DNA from: a virus
DNA length: 33,833 nucleotides
Virus record (IMG/VR): IMGVR_UViG_3300046010_005483
Span: 1-33,833 of that record
Direction: 5' to 3' (one strand)
Below are positions 6,189 through 15,309 of this stretch, piece after piece. Below the pieces are notes generated by a model. The model ran no database searches. It worked only from the letters and a program-made list of their open reading frames with translations, and was not told where the DNA came from. The first letter of the stretch is position 1, and every line of letters begins with the position of its first letter. The position numbers and the translations under genes are program-made.

Positions 6189-8389
6189 ATTCAAAACTAA
6201 TTGTAAACGGTATAGAGCTTGATTTATCTGAGAATATAGCTGTACCATTAAACTTATCGATAAGTGATGTTAAAGAGCCTGAAAAGCGTAAAAGAAGTTA
6301 TTCTAAATCTATAAAGTTAGAAGGCACATCGAACAATATGCAGTTTTTTATGAGTGCATACTCTTTATCGATGGATGTGCTGCAAAGTTCAAATGTATCT
6401 TTTAATCCTGCTATCCGTAACCCTTGCGAATTTTACAAGAATGACTTGCTAATATTCAAAGGTAAGTTGAAATTAAACGAAGTAATTATTCAGGATAAAA
6501 ACTATTACTTTGATTGTACTTTGTTTTCAGATGCGGTCGATATATTTGCTAAGCTTAAAGAAAAGAAACTCAACGAATTAGATTGGAGCGAATATGACCA
6601 CACTTTGACAAGGGATAATGTGGTTAATACATGGATGCAAGGCGTACACGTTAACGGAGTGTTTACACGTAATTTCGGAGCTGACTCATACGGATATCAA
6701 CCACAATCATTTGGTTATATTTATCCGATTGTAGATTATGGCTATAACAAGCCGAGTACCTCTACATTTAAAACTAATCAATTATATCCATTCGTATACG
6801 TTAAAGAAGCTGTTAAGAAGATATTAAACGAAGCTTTAGAAGGTGAGAATATAGAAGTAGATTACTCGACTTCGTTTTTTACGAGTGCCAATATGCAGAA
6901 GCTTATATATGGTTTTGGAGGTGGTGATGTAATGAAGCTTAATTCAACCTATTCTAACGATATGAAATTTGAAGCAGATGGTTTTATATCGTCTCAAACA
7001 ATATATGGATATCCAAGATACTACACCGATTTAAATGGAAATAAACAATTAAAATATTTTGAATTCAATAATGCTTATAACATATTTGATAATGTATCAT
7101 TACCAACTCAAAATATAAATTACTTAAACACAGCAACAGGATTGTTGTATATAAATGCAACTGGTCTTTATGATATAAATTTGTCAGGAAATTTAATATA
7201 TACTCATGGTGGAATTAATAGTACTGGCTCGTACAATGTTCAAATATATGTAGATGGAATTGTAGTAAAAGAAACAAGAAGAACTATGAGCAATGGTACG
7301 TTGTGTTCAATTTCTTTAAATACAAACCTTAATTTAAAAGCAGGTCAAAAAGTTAAATTTAATATTGAATTTTTTCTAAACAAAAAAGATGGCTCAATAG
7401 TTACAGTAGATGTTAACGACATTCATTTAACATTGACTGCAAGAGATACTATTGTTGACGGATCTCCGATTACTTTAAACAATTCATTGCCTGACATCAA
7501 ATGTTCAGAGTTTTTGAAAGGTATAATGAACTTGTTCTATGCTTACATGAGTGACCCTATTTACAACGTAGTTACTAATAAATCAACAATTTACATTGAT
7601 ACGTTTAATAACTACTATAAAGCACCTTCAAATTACGATGATTGGACAGATAAAGTTGACTATCAAAGAGAAATAACCATACAAAGCAACTCACTTGTTC
7701 AAGGTTCTAACTACATTTACAAGTTTTCAGAGGAAAAAGACTTCTTAAACAATGAATATAAACGTTTGACAAGCTTAAATTATGGTGAAAAATCCATCCA
7801 ATTAAGCACATGGGCTACTGGTGATGTTAAAATAGAGCTTCCATTTAATACTTATGTGCCTTATAAAGTTGAAAATACTAACTTAATTTACCCTAAAATC
7901 ATTGATCAGTCAATAGATACAACAGGAAAAGAGACAATAAAGCCGTACAAAGGGAAAGGAATGCTAACATTTTACAACGGATTTCGCACAGAACCGATAA
8001 CTATAAGGAATACTAACGATGATACTCAAACAACTTACACCGTATACCCTTTCACGCATCACATAAGATATCGAGAAAATCAAAATTTCGATCCTTTATT
8101 TGATTTACACTTTGCATCACGTAATTACACCTTTGATGGGTTACAGGTTATACCGGATCAAAAGAACACGTACGACTATTACCATGCAAGATTTGTGAAT
8201 GAAATGACCTCAGAAAATTCTAAATTACTATCTTTATACTTGAAACTAAATTATAAGGATATTCACGATTTGGACTTCTCAAAATTGAAAATGATTGATG
8301 GCATACTTTACAGACTAAACACAATCAAAGATTTTGATTTAGATGCATATGGTACAACACAAGTTGAACTTCTTAAATACTTAGGTTAA
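6185..8389 (+). CDS. large tail / baseplate hub-like protein, 734 aa
   Basis: The N-terminus contains a short ligand-like beta domain with EKRKRSYSKSIKLEGTSNN (about residues 33-51), a pattern I associate with large baseplate or distal-tail proteins of Bacteroidetes siphoviruses. The rest is beta-rich and aromatic, with a region about 300-410 that looks like an inserted jelly-roll or carbohydrate-binding module (INATGLYDINLSGNL and following strands). No enzymatic motif is visible. It is coupled to its neighbours by overlaps (ATGA at 6185; TAATGG at 8387-8391). Baseplate hub or tail-associated adhesion protein is the best inference. Confidence 0.6.
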   Translation: MNSKLIVNGIELDLSENIAVPLNLSISDVKEPEKRKRSYSKSIKLEGTSNNMQFFMSAYSLSMDVLQSSNVSFNPAIRNPCEFYKNDLLIFKGKLKLNEVIIQDKNYYFDCTLFSDAVDIFAKLKEKKLNELDWSEYDHTLTRDNVVNTWMQGVHVNGVFTRNFGADSYGYQPQSFGYIYPIVDYGYNKPSTSTFKTNQLYPFVYVKEAVKKILNEALEGENIEVDYSTSFFTSANMQKLIYGFGGGDVMKLNSTYSNDMKFEADGFISSQTIYGYPRYYTDLNGNKQLKYFEFNNAYNIFDNVSLPTQNINYLNTATGLLYINATGLYDINLSGNLIYTHGGINSTGSYNVQIYVDGIVVKETRRTMSNGTLCSISLNTNLNLKAGQKVKFNIEFFLNKKDGSIVTVDVNDIHLTLTARDTIVDGSPITLNNSLPDIKCSEFLKGIMNLFYAYMSDPIYNVVTNKSTIYIDTFNNYYKAPSNYDDWTDKVDYQREITIQSNSLVQGSNYIYKFSEEKDFLNNEYKRLTSLNYGEKSIQLSTWATGDVKIELPFNTYVPYKVENTNLIYPKIIDQSIDTTGKETIKPYKGKGMLTFYNGFRTEPITIRNTNDDTQTTYTVYPFTHHIRYRENQNFDPLFDLHFASRNYTFDGLQVIPDQKNTYDYYHARFVNEMTSENSKLLSLYLKLNYKDIHDLDFSKLKMIDGILYRLNTIKDFDLDAYGTTQVELLKYLG

Positions 8390-8988
8390 TGGATATTCCT
8401 CAATTACAAACGATTTCGTACAATGATGATTATTCATTGATGATATTTCAAGATGATTTTCAAACAAATGCAACGTTTTTTTACACATCTAAGTTGTATG
8501 GTAACAATGTATTGTTAAATACTACTGATACGTATAATGGAGAGTTTAACACTCAAATGATTTATGATAATAACTCGGTAATTGATTCAGGTGCAAAAGC
8601 TTGTTTGTCTTTTATGGATTCTTTGGATGGGTATAGTGATTATTATTTACCCTCTATAGATGAATTACAGGCAGTACTGAACGCTGGTTATATACCTTCA
8701 GGGAGTTATTTTATTTGGACATCTACTGAATATGATTTAAACGAAGCTTATGCTTTGAATGTAGATACAGGATTGTTTGAAGTAACTTTAAAATCTGAGA
8801 CTTTATACGCTATGCCTATACGCAAAGTGTATTTAAGTGATGTTATAACGATTGAAAGAATGAGTTTATCGAGTATTGACGCGCCAATTTTAAATGGTGG
8901 CGTAAATAATGCAGATGAAGATGTATATAAGATGTTAGGGGGAATAAATGGTATAAGTAAAAATTCTAAAATAATGACAAATGAGTGA
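8389..8988 (+). CDS. DUF1566 / Lcl C-terminal domain tail protein
   Basis: Residues about 60-145 match the DUF1566 (Lcl C-terminal) pattern: CLSFMDSLDGYSDYYLPSIDEL, then SGSYFIWTSTEYDLNEAYAL and a closing MPIRKVY strand. This domain often occurs on surface proteins and is thought to have a C-type-lectin-like fold used for binding. Here it is probably a tail-tip receptor-binding component. The about 50-residue C-terminal tail beyond the domain is unusual and may mediate attachment. It overlaps the next gene by 8 bases. I saw no reverse transcriptase or template repeat nearby, so it is not evidently diversified. Confidence 0.7.
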   Translation: MDIPQLQTISYNDDYSLMIFQDDFQTNATFFYTSKLYGNNVLLNTTDTYNGEFNTQMIYDNNSVIDSGAKACLSFMDSLDGYSDYYLPSIDELQAVLNAGYIPSGSYFIWTSTEYDLNEAYALNVDTGLFEVTLKSETLYAMPIRKVYLSDVITIERMSLSSIDAPILNGGVNNADEDVYKMLGGINGISKNSKIMTNE

Positions 8989-10324
8989 CGAAACAAGAAG
9001 GATAATAATTAAAAAAGGAACTGGAGTTCCTACTATTCCAACTTCTAACGACCATAGAGATGGGTCGTGGTTAGCAACTGATATTTATGTTGGTGAGTTT
9101 TACCAAAATACAACAACAGGTATTTTATACCAACGTTCAGATGCTGGGATTTTGAGCTTACAAGCTTCAAGTGGGACTGGGGATGAGTTTGTATTTGTAG
9201 GAACTAAAGTAGATTTTCCTGAAGCTGTAGCGGGTGTAATAACTTTGGCTAACGATGTTACTTACTACATAACAGGTTTAGTTGACTTAACAGGTGATCG
9301 TTTAGTTGCAGGTCAAAATACAACAATATTAGGCGCGAGTTCAGAGAATTGTATTCTTAAGTCAACAGGTTTAAGTTCATCAACTGCATTGATAACGTCG
9401 GTTTATTCTTTGCCTATGAGAAATATAACGATTACTCATGGAACTGCATTAAATTTGGATGGTGATGCAACAACAACCGCATTAGATTGGTTTGGAGTTA
9501 ACTTTACTGATTGTGCTACTGTAGGAACTATTAAAGATTACACAAACTTTGTGATGAGTGATAGTGCATTTTTGAATAGTGGTAACCTAACATTTGATGG
9601 AACGATAGGAACGATAGCAACGAGTAACTGTTTATTTGATTGTACAAGCGGTTCTACTGCATTAATATTTCCAAGTACGTTGAATGTAACAAGAAGGATA
9701 AGAGTTATTTATTCGTCTTTCGTAGTTTTATCTGGTGAAACAGGAATTAACCTAAATGCAAGTGCAACTGTATCGAGTGAACGTTACATTTTAGATACTG
9801 TTAACTTTTCAGGTGGTGGTACTTATTTGGCTGGTGTAACTTATACAGATAACAAGGCTTTATTCGTGAATTGCGTAGGTATTACAAACACATCTACAAA
9901 GGGGTTTATGTATATGCTTAACAACACTACAGATACACCGATAGGGACTGCAAACGTGAATGTTTGGGTAAAAGCAAGCGGAACGACTACAAGCGGAACG
10001 AACTCAAAGTTTACACATACAACAAACCGACTAACGTACAACGGAGCCTTTACAAACTCTTTTTTAGTAACGATTAACGCAACTGTAAGGTGTGCAACTT
10101 CAAACCAATCTATATCAATCGGAGTTGCTAAGAACGGAACTATAATAGCAGAAAGTGAGGGTATTATTAGAACAACAACCTCAAACGTTGAACATGGGGG
10201 AAGTACTCAAGCGGTTCTTGAAATGGTAGCAAACGACTATGTAGAATTGTTTGTAAGGAATACCAACTCAGCAGATGTAAGAGTGACAGATTTTAATTTT
10301 AACGTTGTAAAGATACCAGTATAA
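8981..10324 (+). CDS. tail spike-like beta-helix protein
   Basis: A 447-residue protein. The N-terminus (about 1-65, RRIIIKKGTGVPTIPTS and GEFYQNTTTGILYQRSDAG) resembles short attachment modules of phage fibres. Residues about 70-310 are repetitive short strands with Asn/Ser/Thr turns, typical of a right-handed beta-helix (pectin-lyase-like). Residues about 330-447 (NRLTYNGAFTNSFLVTINAT onward) look like a jelly-roll C1q/TNF-like trimerising tip. No catalytic residues can be assigned. It most likely binds or degrades host surface polysaccharide. It lies just upstream of the tape measure. Confidence 0.65.
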   Translation: MSDETRRIIIKKGTGVPTIPTSNDHRDGSWLATDIYVGEFYQNTTTGILYQRSDAGILSLQASSGTGDEFVFVGTKVDFPEAVAGVITLANDVTYYITGLVDLTGDRLVAGQNTTILGASSENCILKSTGLSSSTALITSVYSLPMRNITITHGTALNLDGDATTTALDWFGVNFTDCATVGTIKDYTNFVMSDSAFLNSGNLTFDGTIGTIATSNCLFDCTSGSTALIFPSTLNVTRRIRVIYSSFVVLSGETGINLNASATVSSERYILDTVNFSGGGTYLAGVTYTDNKALFVNCVGITNTSTKGFMYMLNNTTDTPIGTANVNVWVKASGTTTSGTNSKFTHTTNRLTYNGAFTNSFLVTINATVRCATSNQSISIGVAKNGTIIAESEGIIRTTTSNVEHGGSTQAVLEMVANDYVELFVRNTNSADVRVTDFNFNVVKIPV

Positions 10325-10325
10325 A

Positions 10326-12494
10326 ATGGCACAAGAAGAAATAATATTTAAAGTAGGAGTAGATACAGGCACTGCGAAAAATGATATTGACAAAGTAGGG
10401 GATTCAGTTGAAAATGTTGGTAAGGAAACCAAGAAGACAGCTGGTTCGTTTACTTCATTAAGAAAGGAGTTGAAAGACCTTACTATCCAACTACAGAATT
10501 TAGATCCTGCGAGTAAAGAATTTGAAATGGTAGCACAAAGGGCAGGTCAAATAAAAGAACAAATGCGTGGAGTTGCTGACGCTATTAACGACGCCGACCC
10601 AGAAGTTTTCGGAGGTAAATTTCAACGAACTGCAGAGGGTATTGCTGGAGCTTTCTCAGCTGTAACAGGTGCACAAGCTTTATTCGGTCAACAATCTGAA
10701 GAAATAGAAAAGCAAATGTTAAAAGTTCAGGGCGCTATTGCTTTAACTCAGGGTATTAGTGCTATGAAAGAGCTTAAAAACGATGCTTTGGATTTGGCTA
10801 CTTCTATTAAAACAAAAGTAATAGGTGCTGTAACATCTTTAACAGGTGCGGAGTTAGCAAATGCTGAAGCTACTGGAACTATGACAACCTTACAAAAGGT
10901 ATACACTGCAGTTGTCGGAACTTCTACAGGTGCATTAAAAGCCTTTAAAATAGCTTTGGCTACTACAGGAATAGGTTTGTTAGTAGTTGGTTTAGGCTTA
11001 TTAATATCTAAAATGATGGACTATTTCAAATCTACGGAAGAAATAATCAAACAAAATGAAAGACTATTTAATTCTAACAATAAAATCATAGCGCAAATTG
11101 GTAAACGTAGAGAGAAAATAGATGAAGATATGAACAAACAATTAGCTTATGCAGAAGCTATGGGTAAATCTGATGAAGATTTATATAATATCAAAAAGAA
11201 ATTTTCTGATAAGTCAATTAAAGCAAATAATGATGAAATACAAGTTAGATTAGATAATGTAAGAAAATTAAAAGAAATTGATTTAGGTCAACAAGCAAGC
11301 TCAAAAGAGCAATATTTAGAATTAGTTAAAGCTAACAAACAAAAAATAGTTGCTGAATGGGAAAGAATAAACGAGCTTAAAAAAATTAATTCAAAAGCAA
11401 ATGACGATGTTAAAATAGCACAAATAAAACTTAATAACGAAACAAAACAAGAACAACAAAAGTCAAATGAAGATGCTATAAATAAACAAAAAGAACGTAA
11501 TGCAAAACTCAAGGAGCAAAGAGAAAAGGAAGCTCAGGAACGTTTAGTACTTCAAAGAAGATTAGAAGATTTAACAGTTGCAAATATTGACGATGTGAAC
11601 ACACGTGAAATAATGGCTTTGAAATTAAAGCACGATCGCGAACGTGAGGAGCTTGTGAAACAATATGAAGGTAAAAAAGCATTAAAAGAAAAGTATGATG
11701 CTTTAATGTTAGAGTTGGATGTTCAACAAGAAAACGAAAGAGCTGAATTAAAGAAACAACAGGATGATGCTCAAGCAGAAAAAGACAAAGCTAAACAAGA
11801 AAAAGAAAATTTAAACAAACGTTCACAACTTGAAGCGGAGTTAATTAGAGCAGAAGAAGATTTCAATTTAAAACAACAAAAAAGAATTGAACTTGAAAAC
11901 TTAGACTACGAACAAAAGAAAGCTAACACAGAATTAACAAGTGGTGAATTAGAATTATTGAAAGCTAACCATGAAAAAAATCTTTTAGATATTTCAAAGG
12001 ATTCAACTGACAGACAAAAAATGTTAGATGAAGAACTTGCAAACTCTAAAAAATTCTTGTTGGATGAGACTGCTAATATGTTTGGAGCTTTGGCTGGATT
12101 ATCAGAACAAGGAAGTGCCGTTCAAAAAGCTTTTGCTATCACTCAATTATCAATAGATACTGCTAAGGCTATTTCTTCTACAATTGCTGGAGCTTCAGCG
12201 GCTGCGGCTGCAGGCGGTCCTGCTGCACCTTTCTTATTAGCTGGATATGTAGCTTCAGGTATTGCAACTGTTACAAAGGCTATGAGTTCAGCAAAACAAA
12301 TACTAAACGCACCTATGCCAAGTGTACAACCACCACAAATAAACAGACCAACCGAACAAACGCAAAATAACGCCACACAAGGCGCGCAAACAGAAATACA
12401 AGCTCAAAGTGCCTACAAGGTTGTAGTTGTTGATTCAGATATCACTAAAATGCAAGAAAAGACGAAAAAAACTGAATTAATTTCTACTATTTAA
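10326..12494 (+). CDS. tail tape measure protein
   Basis: A 722-residue protein. The N-terminal coiled coil (about residues 20-95) has the usual tape-measure start (a short beta piece VGVDTGTAKNDIDKVG and then helices). A hydrophobic transmembrane-like segment lies at about 209-232 (TTGIGLLVVGLGLLISKMM). A long Lys/Glu/Gln-rich coiled coil spans about 240-560, and a second Ala/Gly-rich hydrophobic stretch about 600-650. This layout is diagnostic of siphovirus tape measures, which set tail length and are ejected with DNA. Using the general relation of about 0.15 nm per residue, a tail near 105-110 nm is expected. It is followed by head genes, not by tail-tip genes. Confidence 0.9.
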   Translation: MAQEEIIFKVGVDTGTAKNDIDKVGDSVENVGKETKKTAGSFTSLRKELKDLTIQLQNLDPASKEFEMVAQRAGQIKEQMRGVADAINDADPEVFGGKFQRTAEGIAGAFSAVTGAQALFGQQSEEIEKQMLKVQGAIALTQGISAMKELKNDALDLATSIKTKVIGAVTSLTGAELANAEATGTMTTLQKVYTAVVGTSTGALKAFKIALATTGIGLLVVGLGLLISKMMDYFKSTEEIIKQNERLFNSNNKIIAQIGKRREKIDEDMNKQLAYAEAMGKSDEDLYNIKKKFSDKSIKANNDEIQVRLDNVRKLKEIDLGQQASSKEQYLELVKANKQKIVAEWERINELKKINSKANDDVKIAQIKLNNETKQEQQKSNEDAINKQKERNAKLKEQREKEAQERLVLQRRLEDLTVANIDDVNTREIMALKLKHDREREELVKQYEGKKALKEKYDALMLELDVQQENERAELKKQQDDAQAEKDKAKQEKENLNKRSQLEAELIRAEEDFNLKQQKRIELENLDYEQKKANTELTSGELELLKANHEKNLLDISKDSTDRQKMLDEELANSKKFLLDETANMFGALAGLSEQGSAVQKAFAITQLSIDTAKAISSTIAGASAAAAAGGPAAPFLLAGYVASGIATVTKAMSSAKQILNAPMPSVQPPQINRPTEQTQNNATQGAQTEIQAQSAYKVVVVDSDITKMQEKTKKTELISTI

Positions 12495-12529
12495 AATCTA
12501 ATCATTAAATTTGACTAAAATCTAATCAT
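12492..12529 (+). repeat. 14-bp direct repeat between tape measure and prohead protease
   Basis: TAAAATCTAATCAT occurs at 12492-12505 and again at 12516-12529, spaced 24 bases start to start. The first copy includes the tape measure stop codon. The second ends 2 bases before the ATG of the protease gene. It could be an operator, a processing site or a small duplication. Confidence 0.8.
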
Positions 12530-12531
12530 AA

Positions 12532-13053
12532 ATGTTACCTTTTTTTGAATTAGTTGTAAACGAGAACGATGAAACAGGAGTTGACTTTAACTCTTTTGTT
12601 TTAAGACCTGCACATAACAAGCCTTATTTTGCATTTAATAAGGACGTTAAAGAACACTTTGTTTTTAATGAAGAAAAGAGAATTGTAACAGGTGTAATGA
12701 TTTCAGCTAACACACCTATTTATAGATCAAATCCTGATCGTTACGTACTATTCAAACCTAAAACAATTAAGGTTATTCGAGAAAAAAATAAGAAATTAGG
12801 TTTTGCTAATAATGTAAATATAGAACATGACTCAAATAGAGTGATTGAAGGTGTTAGAATGCTATCTGATTACATTATTACCGATTTAAAACAAATACCT
12901 AAACAATTTGCTGGTTTTAATTTACAAGTTGGGACTTGGATTAGATCTTACAAAGTTGACAATCCTACAATTTGGAATAAAATTAAGAAAGGTGAATTTA
13001 GCGGTTATAGTGTTGAAGGCTTGTTCGAGCAAATAGAAATTAAACTAAAATAA
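12532..13053 (+). CDS. prohead serine protease, XkdF-like (Peptidase S78_2)
   Basis: A 173-residue protein matching the XkdF-like prohead protease family: GVMISANTPIYR (about residues 54-65), NIEHDSNRVIEGV with the likely catalytic His (about 102), and SYKVDNPTIWNKIKKGEFSGYSVEG with the likely catalytic Ser (about 161). These proteases cleave scaffold and capsid N-terminal segments as the prohead matures. It is directly upstream of the scaffold-like and capsid genes, as is usual. The family assignment is confident. The precise catalytic residues are inferred from the pattern. Confidence 0.85.
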   Translation: MLPFFELVVNENDETGVDFNSFVLRPAHNKPYFAFNKDVKEHFVFNEEKRIVTGVMISANTPIYRSNPDRYVLFKPKTIKVIREKNKKLGFANNVNIEHDSNRVIEGVRMLSDYIITDLKQIPKQFAGFNLQVGTWIRSYKVDNPTIWNKIKKGEFSGYSVEGLFEQIEIKLK

Positions 13054-13059
13054 ATAAAT

Positions 13060-13548
13060 ATGAACAAACAAGTAAAATCAATCTTTGATTTCTTCAAGAA
13101 AGAGGAAGAGGTTAAAGTTACATTTGCAGAAGTTCAAACAATTGATGGTATCACTTTATTCTATGAAGGTGACCTTGCTGTTGGAACTCCTGTTTTTGTA
13201 TTAGATGCTGAGAACAATCAAATACCAGCTCCAGAAGGTGATTTCCAAGTTGAGTATGAGGATAAAGTTTGGGTTGTATCAGTTGACGTAAACGGTGTTA
13301 TTACTGCATTAGAAGAAGTAATGTCTGAAGAGACTACAGAAGAAACAGTAGCGCCAGAAATGATGTCTAAAGAAGAGTTTTCATCTATGACTGAAAAAAT
13401 TATCAATGATATTGATGAGAGATTCAAAGCATTAGAAGACAAATTCAATGAATTGGCAAATGTAAAAGAGTCTAAATTTAAAGACGAAAGAAAAAAAGTT
13501 GAAGAGTTCAAAACTTTAACTGTGAAAGAAATATTAACTAAAAAATAA
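13060..13548 (+). CDS. capsid scaffold-like protein
   Basis: A 162-residue acidic protein between the prohead protease and the major capsid gene, the classic scaffold position. Residues about 15-90 form a beta-rich domain (EVQTIDGITLFYEGD, VWVVSVDVNGVITALEEV). Residues about 95-162 are Glu/Lys-rich helices likely to form a coiled coil (MTEKIINDIDERF and KDERKKVEEFKTL). No catalytic motif is seen. The inferred role is to guide capsid protein assembly and be removed by the upstream protease. Confidence 0.7.
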   Translation: MNKQVKSIFDFFKKEEEVKVTFAEVQTIDGITLFYEGDLAVGTPVFVLDAENNQIPAPEGDFQVEYEDKVWVVSVDVNGVITALEEVMSEETTEETVAPEMMSKEEFSSMTEKIINDIDERFKALEDKFNELANVKESKFKDERKKVEEFKTLTVKEILTKK

Positions 13549-13556
13549 AAAACAAA

Positions 13557-14525
13557 ATGAGATTACAAAAAACACTTAAAGAAAAATTTGGATACGATGT
13601 ATCAGGATTAGCAGCTTGGAAAGATAACAACCTTCCAAACATCACTGCAGATTTATTATCTACTTCTACTTTCCTTGACAAATTAATGTTAGAAGAAGGT
13701 GTGAAAGGTTCAAGAGAAATTGCTTTATTGTCTTCTTCAGTAGCATTACAAGCTAAAGCAGCATGTACTCCTTCACCTGATGGTTCTGTTGTATTCACTG
13801 AAAAAGTTTTAACTACTAAGCCACTTTATATGGGTGTTGAGTTTTGTAATGAAACTTTGAACACTAAAATGACTCAAGTATTGAATGCTTTAGGAATGAA
13901 GAACCAAGAAGGACAACTTCCTGCACCGCTTGAGACTATCTTAATGGCTTATTTAACTAAAATGTTACAGAAAAAAGCTGAGAGATTAGTATGGTTAGGT
14001 GATACTACTTCATTAGATCCTGATTTAGTACATTTTGATGGTTTAGTTAAAGCATTGAAAGCAGATACAGCTGTATTGAAAACGACTACTACATACGCTA
14101 CTATTACATCTACAAACGCGTACGATGCAGCTTATGAGGTTTTCACTAAAATCCCTGCTGAGATTTTCGACAACCAAATGGATGTTGCTTTATACACAGG
14201 AAGAACTGAAGCATTAAACATTATTGCTGCATGGAATACTTCTAACCCTTACGATCGTATTCAACCAGTTAACGAGGGTGGTGCTTTACGTTTCACTTTG
14301 CCACAAACTAACGTAGAAGTGTTAACAGTGCCTTCATTAGATGCGTCAAATGAAATCTTTGCGGTGCCTGTATCATTAGTGTTCTTAGGAACTGATTCAA
14401 GAGACGATGAGAACTTCGATATCAAATACGATTCTTATAACGAGAAATTGAAAGTAGATACTTCTTTCAGATTGGGTGTTCAATATGTATTTCCTCAATA
14501 TTTCGTAAGAGTTAAAAGAGCTTAA
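13557..14525 (+). CDS. major capsid protein (HK97-like)
   Basis: A 322-residue protein, the expected size for an HK97-fold capsid subunit. It contains a conserved-looking segment EKVLTTKPLYMGVEFCNETL (about residues 82-101), a long helical region (LETILMAYLTKMLQKKAERL, about 125-144) compatible with the HK97 spine helix, and a C-terminal beta segment VQYVFPQYFVRVKRA. Its codons look more uniform than those of neighbours, as in highly expressed genes. It is preceded by protease and scaffold and followed by a strong hairpin, all consistent with a main structural product. Confidence 0.85.
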   Translation: MRLQKTLKEKFGYDVSGLAAWKDNNLPNITADLLSTSTFLDKLMLEEGVKGSREIALLSSSVALQAKAACTPSPDGSVVFTEKVLTTKPLYMGVEFCNETLNTKMTQVLNALGMKNQEGQLPAPLETILMAYLTKMLQKKAERLVWLGDTTSLDPDLVHFDGLVKALKADTAVLKTTTTYATITSTNAYDAAYEVFTKIPAEIFDNQMDVALYTGRTEALNIIAAWNTSNPYDRIQPVNEGGALRFTLPQTNVEVLTVPSLDASNEIFAVPVSLVFLGTDSRDDENFDIKYDSYNEKLKVDTSFRLGVQYVFPQYFVRVKRA

Positions 14526-14536
14526 TTATTAACATT

Positions 14537-14559
14537 GGGGAGCTAATCACTCCCCTTTT
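14537..14559 (+). terminator. hairpin terminator/attenuator after major capsid gene
   Basis: GGGGAG (14537-14542) pairs with CTCCCC (14550-14555) around a 7-base loop and is followed by TTTT. The GC-rich stem stands out in this AT-rich genome. The short T run suggests partial termination, or protection of the 3' end of the capsid message. Confidence 0.75.
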
Positions 14560-14574
14560 AAAACTTATATAAAA

Positions 14575-15099
14575 ATGTGTGAAATTGTTTCAGGTTTTGG
14601 TGCATTAAATTGCGACTCTGCTGGTGGTGTTGACAAGTGGTACTTAGGCTCGTTAAGAGATGAGGCAACAGGTGCTGCTAATTACACTTATACAAGAACA
14701 GCTGGAGAGATTACAGCTATGGCAAACGTAGGAGCTAAATTATTTTATGAAGTTATTGTTGACGTTGAAATGTCTGATTTTACAGTTGCTTCAATTGGTA
14801 CTCGTGAGAATGCTTCAACAGGTTTTGATATTACAGGAAACATTAAACTTTCAGGTAATACAGCTGCTAACATTAACCAATTTGAAAACTTAGTAAAAGA
14901 CAGAGTTTGTCTTATTGCTAAATTAAACGATGGTACTTATGAAGTGTTAGGAATTGATAAAGGTTTAAAATTTAACTTATCAAGAACAACAGGAACTAAG
15001 TTTGAGGATATGAATGGTGTAACTTTATCATTTGTTGGTAGAGAAAAACAAAACGCACCTAAGATTGGTGGTTCTATTGTGACTACATTATTATCTTAA
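14575..15099 (+). CDS. putative major tail (tube) protein
   Basis: A 174-residue beta-rich protein starting MCEIVSGFGALNCDSAGG and including SFVGREKQNAPKIGG near the end. It lies between two clear hairpin terminators, which suggests a separately tuned, high-level transcript like that of the capsid gene before it. Size, abundance signals and structural neighbourhood fit the tail tube subunit, the one siphovirus component not otherwise accounted for in this genome. A head decoration protein is the main alternative. Confidence 0.55.
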   Translation: MCEIVSGFGALNCDSAGGVDKWYLGSLRDEATGAANYTYTRTAGEITAMANVGAKLFYEVIVDVEMSDFTVASIGTRENASTGFDITGNIKLSGNTAANINQFENLVKDRVCLIAKLNDGTYEVLGIDKGLKFNLSRTTGTKFEDMNGVTLSFVGREKQNAPKIGGSIVTTLLS

Positions 15100-15108
15100 T
15101 AAACATTA

Positions 15109-15134
15109 GGGACTATTTCGGTAGTCCCTTTTTT
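15109..15134 (+). terminator. intrinsic terminator after putative tail tube gene
   Basis: GGGACTA (15109-15115) pairs with TAGTCCC (15122-15128) around the loop TTTCGG, followed by six T residues (15129-15134). It is a well-formed terminator 10 bases past the stop codon, so downstream genes are probably reached by partial read-through. Confidence 0.85.
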
Positions 15135-15144
15135 ATTTAATCAA

Positions 15145-15309
15145 ATGGAAAAAGAACACATTGACGAGATTCTAAGCAATTTGTTTACAATTTCAGAGAA
15201 AAACGGAGAAAAAATAGTTATTTTTAAGGATTCAAAACAAAAGAATGTTAAGTCTAATAGAAAAAGGAAATCTAAATCAAATAGCTCTAACACTGACGGA
15301 GAAATCTGA
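15145..15309 (+). CDS. small hypothetical protein, 54 aa
   Basis: A short frame beginning at an ATG with the leader TTTATTTAATCAA, in the gap after the terminator at 15109-15134. The product starts MEKEHIDEILSNLF and turns into a Lys/Ser-rich tail where it overlaps the following gene by 65 bases. The N-terminal helix with an acidic/hydrophobic pattern looks protein-like. The overlap tail may be incidental. Function unknown. Confidence 0.45.
   Translation: MEKEHIDEILSNLFTISEKNGEKIVIFKDSKQKNVKSNRKRKSKSNSSNTDGEI

Noticed and set aside
6539-6548. Further promoter-like TATATTTG inside genes (for example near 6540 and 23047)
   Set aside because: They lie within coding sequence of co-transcribed genes, and such AT-rich octamers are expected by chance. 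Only intergenic copies with suitable downstream starts were kept.
8389-8988. Possible diversity-generating retroelement target (DUF1566 resembles lectin-fold variable proteins)
   Set aside because: No reverse transcriptase gene and no adenine-rich near-copy of the DUF1566 coding segment were found in the window.
13218-13798. Minus-strand frames across the scaffold and capsid genes (13218-13511 and 13538-13798)
   Set aside because: They lie opposite strong structural genes, have Ser-rich low-complexity products and no start context. Open antisense frames are common in AT-rich coding DNA.
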